From: Nonlabens xylanidelens
Lineage (GTDB): Bacteria > Bacteroidota > Bacteroidia > Flavobacteriales > Flavobacteriaceae
NCBI RefSeq assembly: GCF_002934445.1
Contig: NZ_PTJE01000001.1
Span: 682,001-746,000 of the forward strand
Direction: 5' to 3'
Length of the DNA stretch: 64,000 nucleotides
Part shown: positions 33,222 through 41,449 of the stretch, one piece after another
How positions within the stretch are numbered: position 1 is the first letter of the stretch
Layout of the letters: every line of letters starts with the position of its first letter
Program-made: the position numbers and the translations under genes
Notes under the pieces: generated by a model
Told to the model about the DNA's origin: nothing
Seen by the model: the letters and a program-made list of their open reading frames with translations, nothing else
Database searches by the model: none

Positions 33222-33842
33222 TTATGAATCTAGTTTTTTAGTCTCCTCGTGTTTTTCTAAAACTAAGGCATTATAATCTAGAGTCCAGCCTATAGTTGCT
33301 GCGAGTCCTTCCATCATTTTAATAGCAAGAATAGCTTCTTTACGAGCTTGTTCCATAAGGCCGCTTTCTGGTACTTTATCGATAATGTGTTGCTTTGCAT
33401 TGCGTGTTACCTCAGTAAGATCATCGCTGGTAAAATAATTTGCCCATCCTTCTGACTTGTCATAGTAACTAAAATCGGTTTCTATACTCAAAATTTGCGG
33501 TTGCGGAAAGTTCTTAAGAACAATCGTTTTTCTCTCAGGATCGCTATCCATTTCTATTTTAGTAAGATCAAAACCTATATGTGCCTTTGCATTAATTAAG
33601 ATAATGGCTTTTTTCTTCCCTAATAGAAAGTTGGCAATTTTGTCTTTTACATTTTGATAGTGGTAGATTTCAGAAAAATCTCCTTCTACGGTTATAAATT
33701 TACAAACCGAGCGTATTTTCTCCATAAGAACAACACTCTGCTCGCGTGTGTTTTCTTTTTTGCTATTTTTAAAAAAGAATTTAAAAATAAAAAATGAAGC
33801 GACTGCTCCTAATGCCAGTCCGAGAAAAAATAATAATTCCAT
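33222..33842 (-). CDS. DUF4230 family membrane-anchored protein
   Basis: This 206-residue protein has an N-terminal membrane helix (about 2-22, with GLALGAVASFFIFKFFF) and a soluble domain with KFITVEGDFSEIYHYQNVKDK and KAIILINAKAHIGFDLTKIEMD, matching the DUF4230 family. The function is unknown. It is within the six-gene cluster, 1 bp from yjbR and 9 bp from the cyclase gene. Confidence 0.78.
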   Translation of the reverse strand: MELLFFLGLALGAVASFFIFKFFFKNSKKENTREQSVVLMEKIRSVCKFITVEGDFSEIYHYQNVKDKIANFLLGKKKAIILINAKAHIGFDLTKIEMDSDPERKTIVLKNFPQPQILSIETDFSYYDKSEGWANYFTSDDLTEVTRNAKQHIIDKVPESGLMEQARKEAILAIKMMEGLAATIGWTLDYNALVLEKHEETKKLDS

Positions 33843-33851
33843 AAATCAAAG

Positions 33852-34670
33852 TTACAATATCTCGTAGAGAATAGGACGAGAAGGTGCAGCATCATTTTCT
33901 ATAGGCGCTACTTGAAGATCTAGCATGTAAAAGCCGTCCTTTATCACATCAGGTACATAAATCAACTCGGTGATAGTAGCGTCTAGTCGTTGCTCACCAT
34001 TAAAATTCCAAAATTCTTTATGTGCCAGTAACGCACCATTATCTTTTTCTTTGTCCACACTAGGTAAATCTATGAGAATGTGTTGGATTCCGCTTTCGCG
34101 AAAGCGTAACATTAATCCAGCATCTACATACGGTGGGTTGCTATTAGAATAATTCTTGCTCTTATTACTTTCTGGATTAGGCATGGTACGCAAGATCACA
34201 GCCTTTATTCCAGCAGCGACAGGAGTTGTCACCGATTCATTAATGACTAAATCGCCATCTATTTCTTGTGGTGTTACACTTATCAACTGCGCTTTAAAGA
34301 AGGTCCCATCTAGTGCATTATTCACACTATGAAACTCTTCTGTAATATGCCCAATACATTCCGTATGTGTTCCATGACTATGCGGATTAAAATTAACGTC
34401 ATTAAAATTAGTCGAGCCACCCAATTTTACATTCCCCACATATCCATCTACCTCAACATGTTTAATAACAGGTTGATCGATGTACCACGCACCAACTCCA
34501 GCATTATTTTGTACCGCTAGACTAATATCATGTGGTTTTGAAAGATCTATAGATATTTGCTCTTTTTCTAGCTGTATGGTTGTTTTCATGAATGATATTT
34601 GTGGTTCAGACTTATTTTGTTCTACGCAACTAGTCAATACAATGGTAAGTAATAGAAAGTAATATTTCAT
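33852..34670 (-). CDS. Cyclase family (kynurenine formamidase-like) lipoprotein
   Basis: This 272-residue hydrolase of the cyclase/KynB fold is exported as a lipoprotein (LTSC lipobox, C15). Its metal site is HSHGTHTECIGH at residues 97-108, a variant of the family HxGTHxDxPxH motif with Glu for the usual Asp and without the Pro. Related enzymes hydrolyse N-formylkynurenine or other amides; the substrate here is unknown. A palindrome copy encodes R189-F-R-E-S193. Its ATG overlaps the stop of the upstream gene (ATGA), so translation is coupled. Confidence 0.85.
   Translation of the reverse strand: MKYYFLLLTIVLTSCVEQNKSEPQISFMKTTIQLEKEQISIDLSKPHDISLAVQNNAGVGAWYIDQPVIKHVEVDGYVGNVKLGGSTNFNDVNFNPHSHGTHTECIGHITEEFHSVNNALDGTFFKAQLISVTPQEIDGDLVINESVTTPVAAGIKAVILRTMPNPESNKSKNYSNSNPPYVDAGLMLRFRESGIQHILIDLPSVDKEKDNGALLAHKEFWNFNGEQRLDATITELIYVPDVIKDGFYMLDLQVAPIENDAAPSRPILYEIL
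34091..34106. repeat. Iterated palindrome copy 9 (inside the cyclase gene)
   Basis: Perfect CGCTTTCGCGAAAGCG in the RFRES frame of the minus-strand gene, again followed by Gly. Confidence 0.95.
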
Positions 34671-35098
34671 ATATAACTTATTAATTTACATTTCGATAAC
34701 TGAGTGATTCTACATCGTTTTTTACGAATTAAAAACTCTGATAGTTGATGTTTTAAAATCTTAGACTCTTCGTAACTTATATTTAATTTAGTTAGAGGAA
34801 TTGAAAGCTGTTGATTTGCATCAGTTATTTCTAAAACGCTTTTTATCCCATTATAATTTATAGTTTCAAAATCAGATAGAGTGTACTCATTAGAAACTTT
34901 ATTTCTAATGATTAAAATTATTCTTTTTTCAGTTAAAACGAGATAGTTAAGTTTCTTTTGACTTAAAAAATATAGAACAGAAAGAAAGGATATCCAATTA
35001 TTAAGAATTGCCTCAAAAAAGGTTTGCCCTGAATCTTTTACTAGTAAAACAGTACCAGATTCTTTCTTAATAATGTGATCGATCTCTTTTTTTGTCAT
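34667..35098 (-). CDS. Uncharacterised protein, possible PH-like domain
   Basis: This 143-residue protein is not clearly recognised. A hydrophobic stretch (about 28-48) is followed by NYLVLTEKRIILIIRNK and FETINYNGIKSVLEI, a pattern like bacterial PH-domain (membrane-adjacent beta) proteins. It overlaps the cyclase start by 4 bp and lies 18 bp after the sortilin-like gene. Codon use is A/T-rich like its neighbours. Confidence 0.6.
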   Translation of the reverse strand: MTKKEIDHIIKKESGTVLLVKDSGQTFFEAILNNWISFLSVLYFLSQKKLNYLVLTEKRIILIIRNKVSNEYTLSDFETINYNGIKSVLEITDANQQLSIPLTKLNISYEESKILKHQLSEFLIRKKRCRITQLSKCKLISYI

Positions 35099-35116
35099 TT
35101 TAGAAAAACAAATACT

Positions 35117-37957
35117 TTACTCCACTACTAACTCCTGACTAGCGTTTCCACCACTACCACTTAACTTAACAGAATAGACTCCTTTAGGCAAATAATACTT
35201 TCCGTTTTGTGCTTTTACTGGTCTGTTTTCTTTGTCAAATCTTTTCACAGCATATTCTCCTACAGTACCATTATAAGTGTAAAAGTTAATACCGATAGAA
35301 CTCATGCTAGCATCTTCAAAAATGGTTTTTCCATCTTTGTTGAGTACCTCTATCTTTACTTTTCCAGCCATAGGAGTGTAGTAAGAAAGTTTTATAGCAG
35401 GTTCTGGTCCTTTGCTCCACATAAATCCTTGTGATCCATATCTAGACGAGGCTCTGGTTTTATCGATTTTCGCGAAAGCGAAACCATCATTATTCATCAA
35501 TGCAAGTGCATCTAAATTTGCAGTATAAATAGAACGACCGTGCGTACCGATTAACAAGTCGTTTGCAACTGGTTGTATTTTCATATCGTGAACGGCAACT
35601 GGTGGCATACCGTTATTTAAAATGTCCCAATTTGCTCCACTGTCTGTGCTTATGTAACTACCATTATCTGTTCCTACAAAGAGAGTATTCTTACTTTTAG
35701 GATGCTCAATAATCACGTTTACAGGAGAGGTAGGAATGTTGTTGCCTATGTTTTCCCAGGTAGTTCCATAATCATCACTCATGAAAACGTAGGTAGTGAA
35801 ATCATCAAATCGATAACCGTTTAAGGTTACATAAACACGTTCTTTTTTATGTTGAGAAGCAACGACACGACTTATCCATAAGTTTGCCGGCCAGTTGCCT
35901 TTAACACTTTTCCAGGTAGCACCGCTATCTTGAGTAAGTTGTACTAAACCGTCATCTGAGCCTGTGTAAATTAATCCGAATTGAAACGGAGATTCACTAA
36001 TAGTCGTTATAGTTCCATAAGCTACATTTCCTTCTTTACCACCTTGGGTAAGGTCTGGTGAGATAGCGGTCCAGTCTGTACCATTGTTCATAGAACGGTG
36101 TAATTTATTGCTACCTAAATAAAGGATATCCTGATTATGTGAGCTTAATAGAATAGGAGTTTGCCAGTTGAAACGGTATGGAGATTCTCCTAATTCATGT
36201 TTAGGTTGTATGTAAGTGCGTTTTCCAGAATCGCGATTTATTCTATAATAGTTACCAAACTGGTATCCGGTATAAACGATGTCGCTATTTCTAGCGTCTA
36301 TTTGAACCTGCATACCATCGCCACCCATAATGGTTTCCCATGGGTAGTGACCTCTTTGTTGCCATGCTCTGTTTTCTCTTGCGTTGTGTGCGCCTACCCA
36401 AACGCCGTTATCTTGTAAACCACCATAAATATTATACGGTTTTTCTGTGTCGTAATTAATAGAGTAGAACTGACCTACACTAGGTGAATTGTTTTTGATC
36501 CACGTCTCACCGTCATCATAGGAGATGTTAAGTCCACCGTCGTTACCGTTAATAATATGACCACGTTTATTAGGATTTACCCATAAAGCATGATGGTCTG
36601 CATGTACGTTTTCTCTTGAAATGTTGATCCAGTTCTTACCGCCATCTACAGATTTAATAATCGGTACGCCCATAACGTAAAGGTGATTTACATCGCTAGG
36701 GTCTACACGTACTTGTGCAAAATAGTATCCATAGCTATAAAAAACGCCATCTATCTGTCCTTCATGAGTCTTATTCCATGTCTTACCACCATCATTAGAA
36801 CGATACAATTCGGCGCCCTTTACAGGTGTGTCAAAAAGCTGTGTGTTTGCCGTTTCAAGATATTTTGCAACATCCATAGGAGTAGCATCTCCTGCACGTA
36901 CCATGTTTTTTACGTTTTGGGCGCGGTATTTTTCTTGAAAACCGTTTTGTTTTAAAAAGGTATTTAGTTTTTTATCATCTAGTTGTAAGAAGTCCTCTTT
37001 GGACATCGATGTAAAATCGTTTTTAGAAAGTTGATTTCTAGTCGATTTTTTAGAATCTGTTTTTTGAGCAGGTCTTCTAAATTGGGAATCATGAATAGCG
37101 TATACGGTGTTCTCATCATAGACAGCTAGTCCTATGCGGCCTGTTCCACTTCCTACAGGAAAACCACTTGCCTCTGTAGTGATTTTAATCCAGTTTTTTC
37201 CAGCATCGGTACTTTTATAAATGGCACTTGCCGTTCCATTTCCATCAAAATTCCATGCTTTGCGATTTTTCTCCCAGCTGGCAGCATACATAATATTAAA
37301 ATTATCTGGTGCTGTCGCTAGATCTATAAAACCTGCAGTACTGGTTGCAAAAAGAGTTTTATCCCAAGTTGTACCACCATCTTGAGTAGTGTAAATACCA
37401 TGATTATCACTTACTGAATATAACGGACCAGTTACAGCAACGACTACATGGTCGGTATTTTTAGGATCTATTAAAATACGCCCTATATGTTGAGAGTCTG
37501 TAAGCATGGGCTTGCTCCATGTTTTACCCCAATCGGTAGATTTAAGTAAACCTATACCGGCATAACTACTACGGCTAGAGTTGTTTTCTCCTGTTCCTGC
37601 CCATATGGTTTTAGAAGTCCAGTCTGCAGCGATATCACCTAGATTAATTGTGCCAGCATTATCCATAATGGGAGTAAAGCTAGTACCGTTATTATTAGTA
37701 TACCATAAACCGCCACTGGCATATGCGACTAACATTTCTGTTGGGTCTGCTGGGTTAATGTCTATATCTACTACACGACCAGACATTACTGTAGGTCCTA
37801 TGTTTTTAAATTCTAGATTTTTAAAAGGAGAAGATTGCGACAGTTGCTCTTTTTTATCTAGACTACTTTGCACATCTGTACCGCTTGTGGCAACGGGATT
37901 TTGTGCAAAAGTGAAAATAGAAGAACTGATAAATAGAAAAGACAAGAGCTTTTTCAT
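35117..37957 (-). CDS. Secreted sortilin/BNR-repeat beta-propeller protein
   Basis: This 946-residue exported protein (signal peptide ending TFA|Q) carries many BNR/Asp-box repeats of the SxDxGxTW type (KSTDWGKTWS, YTTQDGGTTWDK, YKSTDAGKNWIK, YRSNDGGKTWNK, MSDDYGTTWE, STDSGANWD). They should build sortilin-like beta propellers. The C-terminal ~90 residues form a beta sandwich (AGKVKIEVLNKDGKTIFE) that lacks a clear T9SS tail. The function is unknown; related proteins are annotated as glycosyl hydrolase or sortilin-like. It heads the six-gene cluster running to 31073. A decayed palindrome copy encodes F826-AFAK-I831 before the C-terminal domain. Confidence 0.85.
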   Translation of the reverse strand: MKKLLSFLFISSSIFTFAQNPVATSGTDVQSSLDKKEQLSQSSPFKNLEFKNIGPTVMSGRVVDIDINPADPTEMLVAYASGGLWYTNNNGTSFTPIMDNAGTINLGDIAADWTSKTIWAGTGENNSSRSSYAGIGLLKSTDWGKTWSKPMLTDSQHIGRILIDPKNTDHVVVAVTGPLYSVSDNHGIYTTQDGGTTWDKTLFATSTAGFIDLATAPDNFNIMYAASWEKNRKAWNFDGNGTASAIYKSTDAGKNWIKITTEASGFPVGSGTGRIGLAVYDENTVYAIHDSQFRRPAQKTDSKKSTRNQLSKNDFTSMSKEDFLQLDDKKLNTFLKQNGFQEKYRAQNVKNMVRAGDATPMDVAKYLETANTQLFDTPVKGAELYRSNDGGKTWNKTHEGQIDGVFYSYGYYFAQVRVDPSDVNHLYVMGVPIIKSVDGGKNWINISRENVHADHHALWVNPNKRGHIINGNDGGLNISYDDGETWIKNNSPSVGQFYSINYDTEKPYNIYGGLQDNGVWVGAHNARENRAWQQRGHYPWETIMGGDGMQVQIDARNSDIVYTGYQFGNYYRINRDSGKRTYIQPKHELGESPYRFNWQTPILLSSHNQDILYLGSNKLHRSMNNGTDWTAISPDLTQGGKEGNVAYGTITTISESPFQFGLIYTGSDDGLVQLTQDSGATWKSVKGNWPANLWISRVVASQHKKERVYVTLNGYRFDDFTTYVFMSDDYGTTWENIGNNIPTSPVNVIIEHPKSKNTLFVGTDNGSYISTDSGANWDILNNGMPPVAVHDMKIQPVANDLLIGTHGRSIYTANLDALALMNNDGFAFAKIDKTRASSRYGSQGFMWSKGPEPAIKLSYYTPMAGKVKIEVLNKDGKTIFEDASMSSIGINFYTYNGTVGEYAVKRFDKENRPVKAQNGKYYLPKGVYSVKLSGSGGNASQELVVE
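35465..35480. repeat. Iterated palindrome copy 10 (decayed, inside the sortilin-like gene)
   Basis: GATTTTCGCGAAAGCG: the first three bases of the window-strand arm are changed (CGC to GAT), the rest is intact. On the coding strand it is read AFAKI, the same frame as in the signal peptides. Confidence 0.85.
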
Positions 37958-38125
37958 GAAGTGTTTTTTAAGTGGCGTTTAAAGATAAGGACTTTGAGTT
38001 ATAGTTTTAATCCATATAATTCCTTACCACAAGAATATAATAATTTTTTCTAGGGTAGTTTTCTTCTAACTTAATTTTATAATATCCCTAACATAATCGT
38101 GATACTCTTTATTTATTTTCCGCAG

Positions 38126-38920
38126 ATGAAAAAAATTATACTAGCTTTATTTGTAGCGACATTGATGGTGTCTTGCAAGACCGAAGAGAAGAAAGAAGTT
38201 TCTGTAGAAAAAGAAACCGTTGTAGAAAAAACTATGGTAGACCTATCTAGATATCCTCAGGGATTGAAAGATGTTCTTGCTGCACATGGCGGACTTCAAA
38301 AATGGTCTGAAATGAGAAGTCTTACTTACTCTCTAGATGAAACAGAAACTATTGCAGATGTGCAGACTAGAGATATAGTGGTAAAATCACCTACTCATAC
38401 CATAGGTTCTCTAGACGGTAAAGTGTGGATCGCACAGGATAGTGCTTATTTTCCAGAAGCTAGAGCAAAATTCTATCATAATTTAATGTTCTATTTCTAC
38501 TCTATGCCTTTCTTACTTGCAGATAGTGGTATTGTGTATGAAGATGTAGAACCACTAGAATTTGATGGAGTTACTTATCCTGGTATTAAGGTTGGATTTG
38601 AAGCTGCAGTAGGAGATTCTCCTGATGATAATTACCTAATGTATTACCACCCAGAAACTAAAAAAATGACATGGCTAGCTTATACAGTTACTGCTGGTAA
38701 TAGAGGTAAGTCAGATAAATTTAACTTTGTGAACTATAATGAGTGGAATGAGGTAAACGGTTTATTGTTACCTACACAACTTACTTGGTATAAAGTAGAA
38801 AACAACAAACCTACGGTGCCTGCTGGTAAAGTAAGAGAATTTAAGAGCATAGATATAGACGGCGGTAATATGGATACAGCAACATATGCAAAACCTGAGA
38901 ACGGTGTTTATGTAGACTAG
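38126..38920 (+). CDS. Uncharacterised lipoprotein (probably DUF6503 type)
   Basis: This 264-residue lipoprotein has the lipobox LMVSC (C17) followed by a Lys/Glu-rich linker. A beta-rich domain with LAAHGGLQKWSEMRSLTYSL, YYHPETKKMTWLAYTV and FNFVNYNEWNEVNGLLLPTQLTWYK resembles the DUF6503 family (from memory) and LolA-like folds. The start at ATG 38126 is preferred over an upstream GTG at 38099, since it gives a proper lipoprotein signal. The function is unknown. Confidence 0.72.
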   Translation: MKKIILALFVATLMVSCKTEEKKEVSVEKETVVEKTMVDLSRYPQGLKDVLAAHGGLQKWSEMRSLTYSLDETETIADVQTRDIVVKSPTHTIGSLDGKVWIAQDSAYFPEARAKFYHNLMFYFYSMPFLLADSGIVYEDVEPLEFDGVTYPGIKVGFEAAVGDSPDDNYLMYYHPETKKMTWLAYTVTAGNRGKSDKFNFVNYNEWNEVNGLLLPTQLTWYKVENNKPTVPAGKVREFKSIDIDGGNMDTATYAKPENGVYVD

Positions 38921-38940
38921 ATAGAGTTTAAAATATTTTA

Positions 38941-38978
38941 AAGCCCTGTTTCTTAAGCTAAGAAACAGGGCTTTTTTT
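38941..38978 (+). terminator. Terminator after the lipoprotein gene
   Basis: A 15-bp perfect stem, AAGCCCTGTTTCTTA / TAAGAAACAGGGCTT (38941-38955 / 38959-38973), with a 3-nt loop and T7. Confidence 0.93.
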
Positions 38979-39028
38979 ATTGCTAGCTTTTCTATAAATT
39001 TAGAAGATTAATCTAAATTACTTATATC

Positions 39029-39127
39029 ATGGAAGTTGCAAGATATTTTATCATCGGTGTTACCATTGTTATCGTACTACTTTTAGTAGTTACTTTTATA
39101 AAAAACCGTAAAAAGAAACGCTCTTAA
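39029..39127 (+). CDS. Putative 32-residue single-helix membrane peptide
   Basis: The short frame starts ATGGAAGTTGCAAG and encodes 32 residues. A two- to six-residue N-terminus is followed by one hydrophobic helix (ARYFIIGVTIVIVLLLVVTF) and a strongly basic tail (IKNRKKKRS). This is the expected shape of a small inner-membrane peptide with its C-terminus inside. It stands alone in the 369-bp gap between a terminator-bounded lipoprotein gene and pepP. The composition is unlikely for random intergenic sequence, but no promoter is obvious. Confidence 0.5.
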   Translation: MEVARYFIIGVTIVIVLLLVVTFIKNRKKKRS

Positions 39128-39232
39128 ATAATCTAGTGATTCTTTAAAAAGGGTGTAGATCTTGTTGTTAATGAATTCTAGTTTTCTTTGCCGTCTATAG
39201 AGCTATTCTTACCTTGCGGTAGGTTGTAGTTC

Positions 39233-39248
39233 CGCTTTCGCGAAAGCG
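39233..39248. repeat. Iterated palindrome copy 11 (upstream of pepP)
   Basis: Perfect CGCTTTCGCGAAAGCG with TTC before and GTAT after, 41 bp before the pepP ATG. The rest of the gap from 39128 holds nothing else I can identify. Confidence 0.95.
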
Positions 39249-39289
39249 GTATAAGAACCATTATCCTAACTCAATTATAGATTTTACAT

Positions 39290-40582
39290 ATGAAATATCA
39301 TCCTATAAATCCGGCTCTTTTTATTAAAAACCGTAAGAACTTCATGGCCAAAATGAAGCCGTCTAGTCTAGCTGTTTTTAATTCTAACGATGTTTTTACA
39401 ACAGGAGCTGATAGTACGCTGCCGTTTAAACAACACCGCGATATATTCTATCTAAGTGGTGCAGATCAAGAGAATACTATTTTAGTTCTTTTTCCAGATA
39501 GTCCAGATCCAGCACATAAAGAAGTGCTTTTTGTTACGGAAACTAACGCGCACATTGCTGTATGGGAAGGTGAAAAACTGACTAAAGAAAAGGCGACTGA
39601 AGTAACAGGTATAAAAACTGTATACTGGTTAAGTGATTTTGATAAGAAGTTTTTTGAAATGATGACGCAATGCGATACCATCTATTTTAATACTAATGAG
39701 CATTACCGCCAGTCTGTAGAATTAGAAAGTCGTGAAGATCGATTTATTAAAAAAACCAAAGCTCAATATCCAGCGCACAATTATGCAAAGTCTGCACCGA
39801 TTATGCAACGTTTAAGAGCGGTTAAAGATCAAATCGAAATAGATTTAATCCAGAAGGCTTGTGATATTACTAATGCAGGTTTCCGTCGTGTATTAGATTT
39901 TGTGAAGCCTGGTGTGATGGAGTATGAGGTAGAGGCAGAGTTTTTACATGAATTTATAAGAAGCCGTAGTGATGGTTTTGCCTACACGCCTATCATTGCG
40001 AGTGGTAATAATGCAAACGTACTACACTATATAGAGAACAATCAAGAATGCAAGAGTGGCGATTTAATTCTTATCGATGCTGGTGCGCAGTATGCTAATT
40101 ATGCAAGTGATATGTCTAGAACTATACCAGTAAATGGTCGTTTTACAGATAGACAGAAACAGGTGTACAACGCGGTATTAAGAGTGAAGAATGAGGCTAC
40201 TAAAATGCTTGTGCCAGGTACTTTGTGGAAAGAATATCATGTAGAGGTAGGTAAGATAATGACCAAAGAACTTCTAGAACTAGGTCTTATCGATAAGGCA
40301 GATGTTGCAAACGAAGACCCTAACTGGCCAGCATATAAGAAATACTTTATGCACGGTACGTCTCACCACATGGGTCTAGATACTCATGATTATGGTATTT
40401 TATGGGAGCCTATGCAAGCAGGAAATGTATTTACGGTAGAACCTGGTATTTATATTCCAGAAGAAGGATTTGGTATACGACTAGAAGATGACGTGGTTAT
40501 CAATAATAGTGGTGCGCCATTTAATCTTATGAGAGATATTCCTATAGAAGCAGAAGAAATAGAAGATATAATGAACGCTTAA
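39290..40582 (+). CDS. pepP: Xaa-Pro aminopeptidase P
   Basis: This M24B metalloprotease removes N-terminal residues preceding proline. The 430-residue cytosolic protein has an N-terminal creatinase-like domain (about 1-165) and a pita-bread catalytic domain. The metal ligands are visible: the Asp pair in LIDAGAQYANYASDMSRTIP, the His in HGTSHHMGLDTHD, the Glu in VEPGIYIPEE and the Glu in GIRLEDDVV. It is transcribed alone, with a terminator 38 bp after its stop. Confidence 0.95.
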   Translation: MKYHPINPALFIKNRKNFMAKMKPSSLAVFNSNDVFTTGADSTLPFKQHRDIFYLSGADQENTILVLFPDSPDPAHKEVLFVTETNAHIAVWEGEKLTKEKATEVTGIKTVYWLSDFDKKFFEMMTQCDTIYFNTNEHYRQSVELESREDRFIKKTKAQYPAHNYAKSAPIMQRLRAVKDQIEIDLIQKACDITNAGFRRVLDFVKPGVMEYEVEAEFLHEFIRSRSDGFAYTPIIASGNNANVLHYIENNQECKSGDLILIDAGAQYANYASDMSRTIPVNGRFTDRQKQVYNAVLRVKNEATKMLVPGTLWKEYHVEVGKIMTKELLELGLIDKADVANEDPNWPAYKKYFMHGTSHHMGLDTHDYGILWEPMQAGNVFTVEPGIYIPEEGFGIRLEDDVVINNSGAPFNLMRDIPIEAEEIEDIMNA

Positions 40583-40619
40583 TTTTATAGTATTTACATT
40601 TATTATCTAACACAATATT

Positions 40620-40657
40620 ATAGGCAGTTCTTTAAATAGTGCTGCCTATTTTTTTTA
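40620..40657 (+). terminator. pepP terminator
   Basis: An 8-bp stem, ATAGGCAG / CTGCCTAT, with a 14-nt loop followed by T8. Confidence 0.8.
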
Positions 40658-40672
40658 ATTTAAAACAGACTC

Positions 40673-41449
40673 ATGAAAAAGGATATTTTAAAAACATCGA
40701 TTATTCAGACTTCTTTGGTTTGGGAAAATCCAAAACAAAATTTGAAGAATTTTTCTAAGAAGATAGAGTCACTCAATGGAAAAACAGATTTAGTAGTGCT
40801 TCCTGAGATGTTTACTACAGGTTTTTCTATGAAGCCTGATGGTCTTGCTTGTGACTCTGGTGTTATCGATTATTTAAAAGACCATGCAATAAGAGGTGGT
40901 TTTGCTATTTATGGAAGTGTCATGTTTCAAATAGGAGATAAATTTGTAAACCGCGGTATTTTCATGCGCCCTGATGGATCTTCTACCATTTATGATAAAA
41001 GACACACGTTTACACTTGCTGGTGAGCATGAGGTGTATGAGAAAGGTGGAAAAACCATAGTAGCTGAATATCTAGGCTGGAAATTTAACCTGCAAATCTG
41101 TTACGACTTGCGTTTTCCTGTTTTTGCAAGAAATACTAGTAATTATGACGTTTTGTTATATGTTGCTAACTGGCCTGTACCTAGAATAAACGCTTGGGAT
41201 GCTTTATTAAAAGCTCGTGCCATTGAAAATATGAGTTATTGCATAGGTGTGAACCGAGTAGGAAAAGATGGTACAGGAATGGATTATAACGGACACTCTC
41301 AAGTTTATGATGTTTTAGGTAATGAATTACTTAATCAACCTTGGGAAGAAGAAGGAATACAAACTATGGAGATTCATAAATCTCAAATTGAGAAATACCG
41401 TTCTAAGTTGCGCTTTTTAGAAGATAGAGATAAGTTTACTTTAAATTGA
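40673..41449 (+). CDS. Nitrilase-family amidase (omega-amidase like)
   Basis: This 258-residue carbon-nitrogen hydrolase has the catalytic triad E45 (VVLPEMFTTGF), K109 (YDKRHTFTLAGE) and C143 (LQICYDLRFPVFARN). The FTLAGE and ICYDLRFP motifs point to the YafV/Nit2 omega-amidase branch, which hydrolyses alpha-ketoglutaramate or related dicarboxylate monoamides formed in glutamine transamination and methionine salvage. Its last 14 bp overlap the end of the convergent Ig-domain lipoprotein gene. Confidence 0.88.
   Translation: MKKDILKTSIIQTSLVWENPKQNLKNFSKKIESLNGKTDLVVLPEMFTTGFSMKPDGLACDSGVIDYLKDHAIRGGFAIYGSVMFQIGDKFVNRGIFMRPDGSSTIYDKRHTFTLAGEHEVYEKGGKTIVAEYLGWKFNLQICYDLRFPVFARNTSNYDVLLYVANWPVPRINAWDALLKARAIENMSYCIGVNRVGKDGTGMDYNGHSQVYDVLGNELLNQPWEEEGIQTMEIHKSQIEKYRSKLRFLEDRDKFTLN

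Noticed and set aside
35117-37957. T9SS cargo call for the sortilin-like protein
   Set aside because: The C-terminus is a beta domain but lacks the YPNP start and the characteristic ending of T9SS sorting domains.
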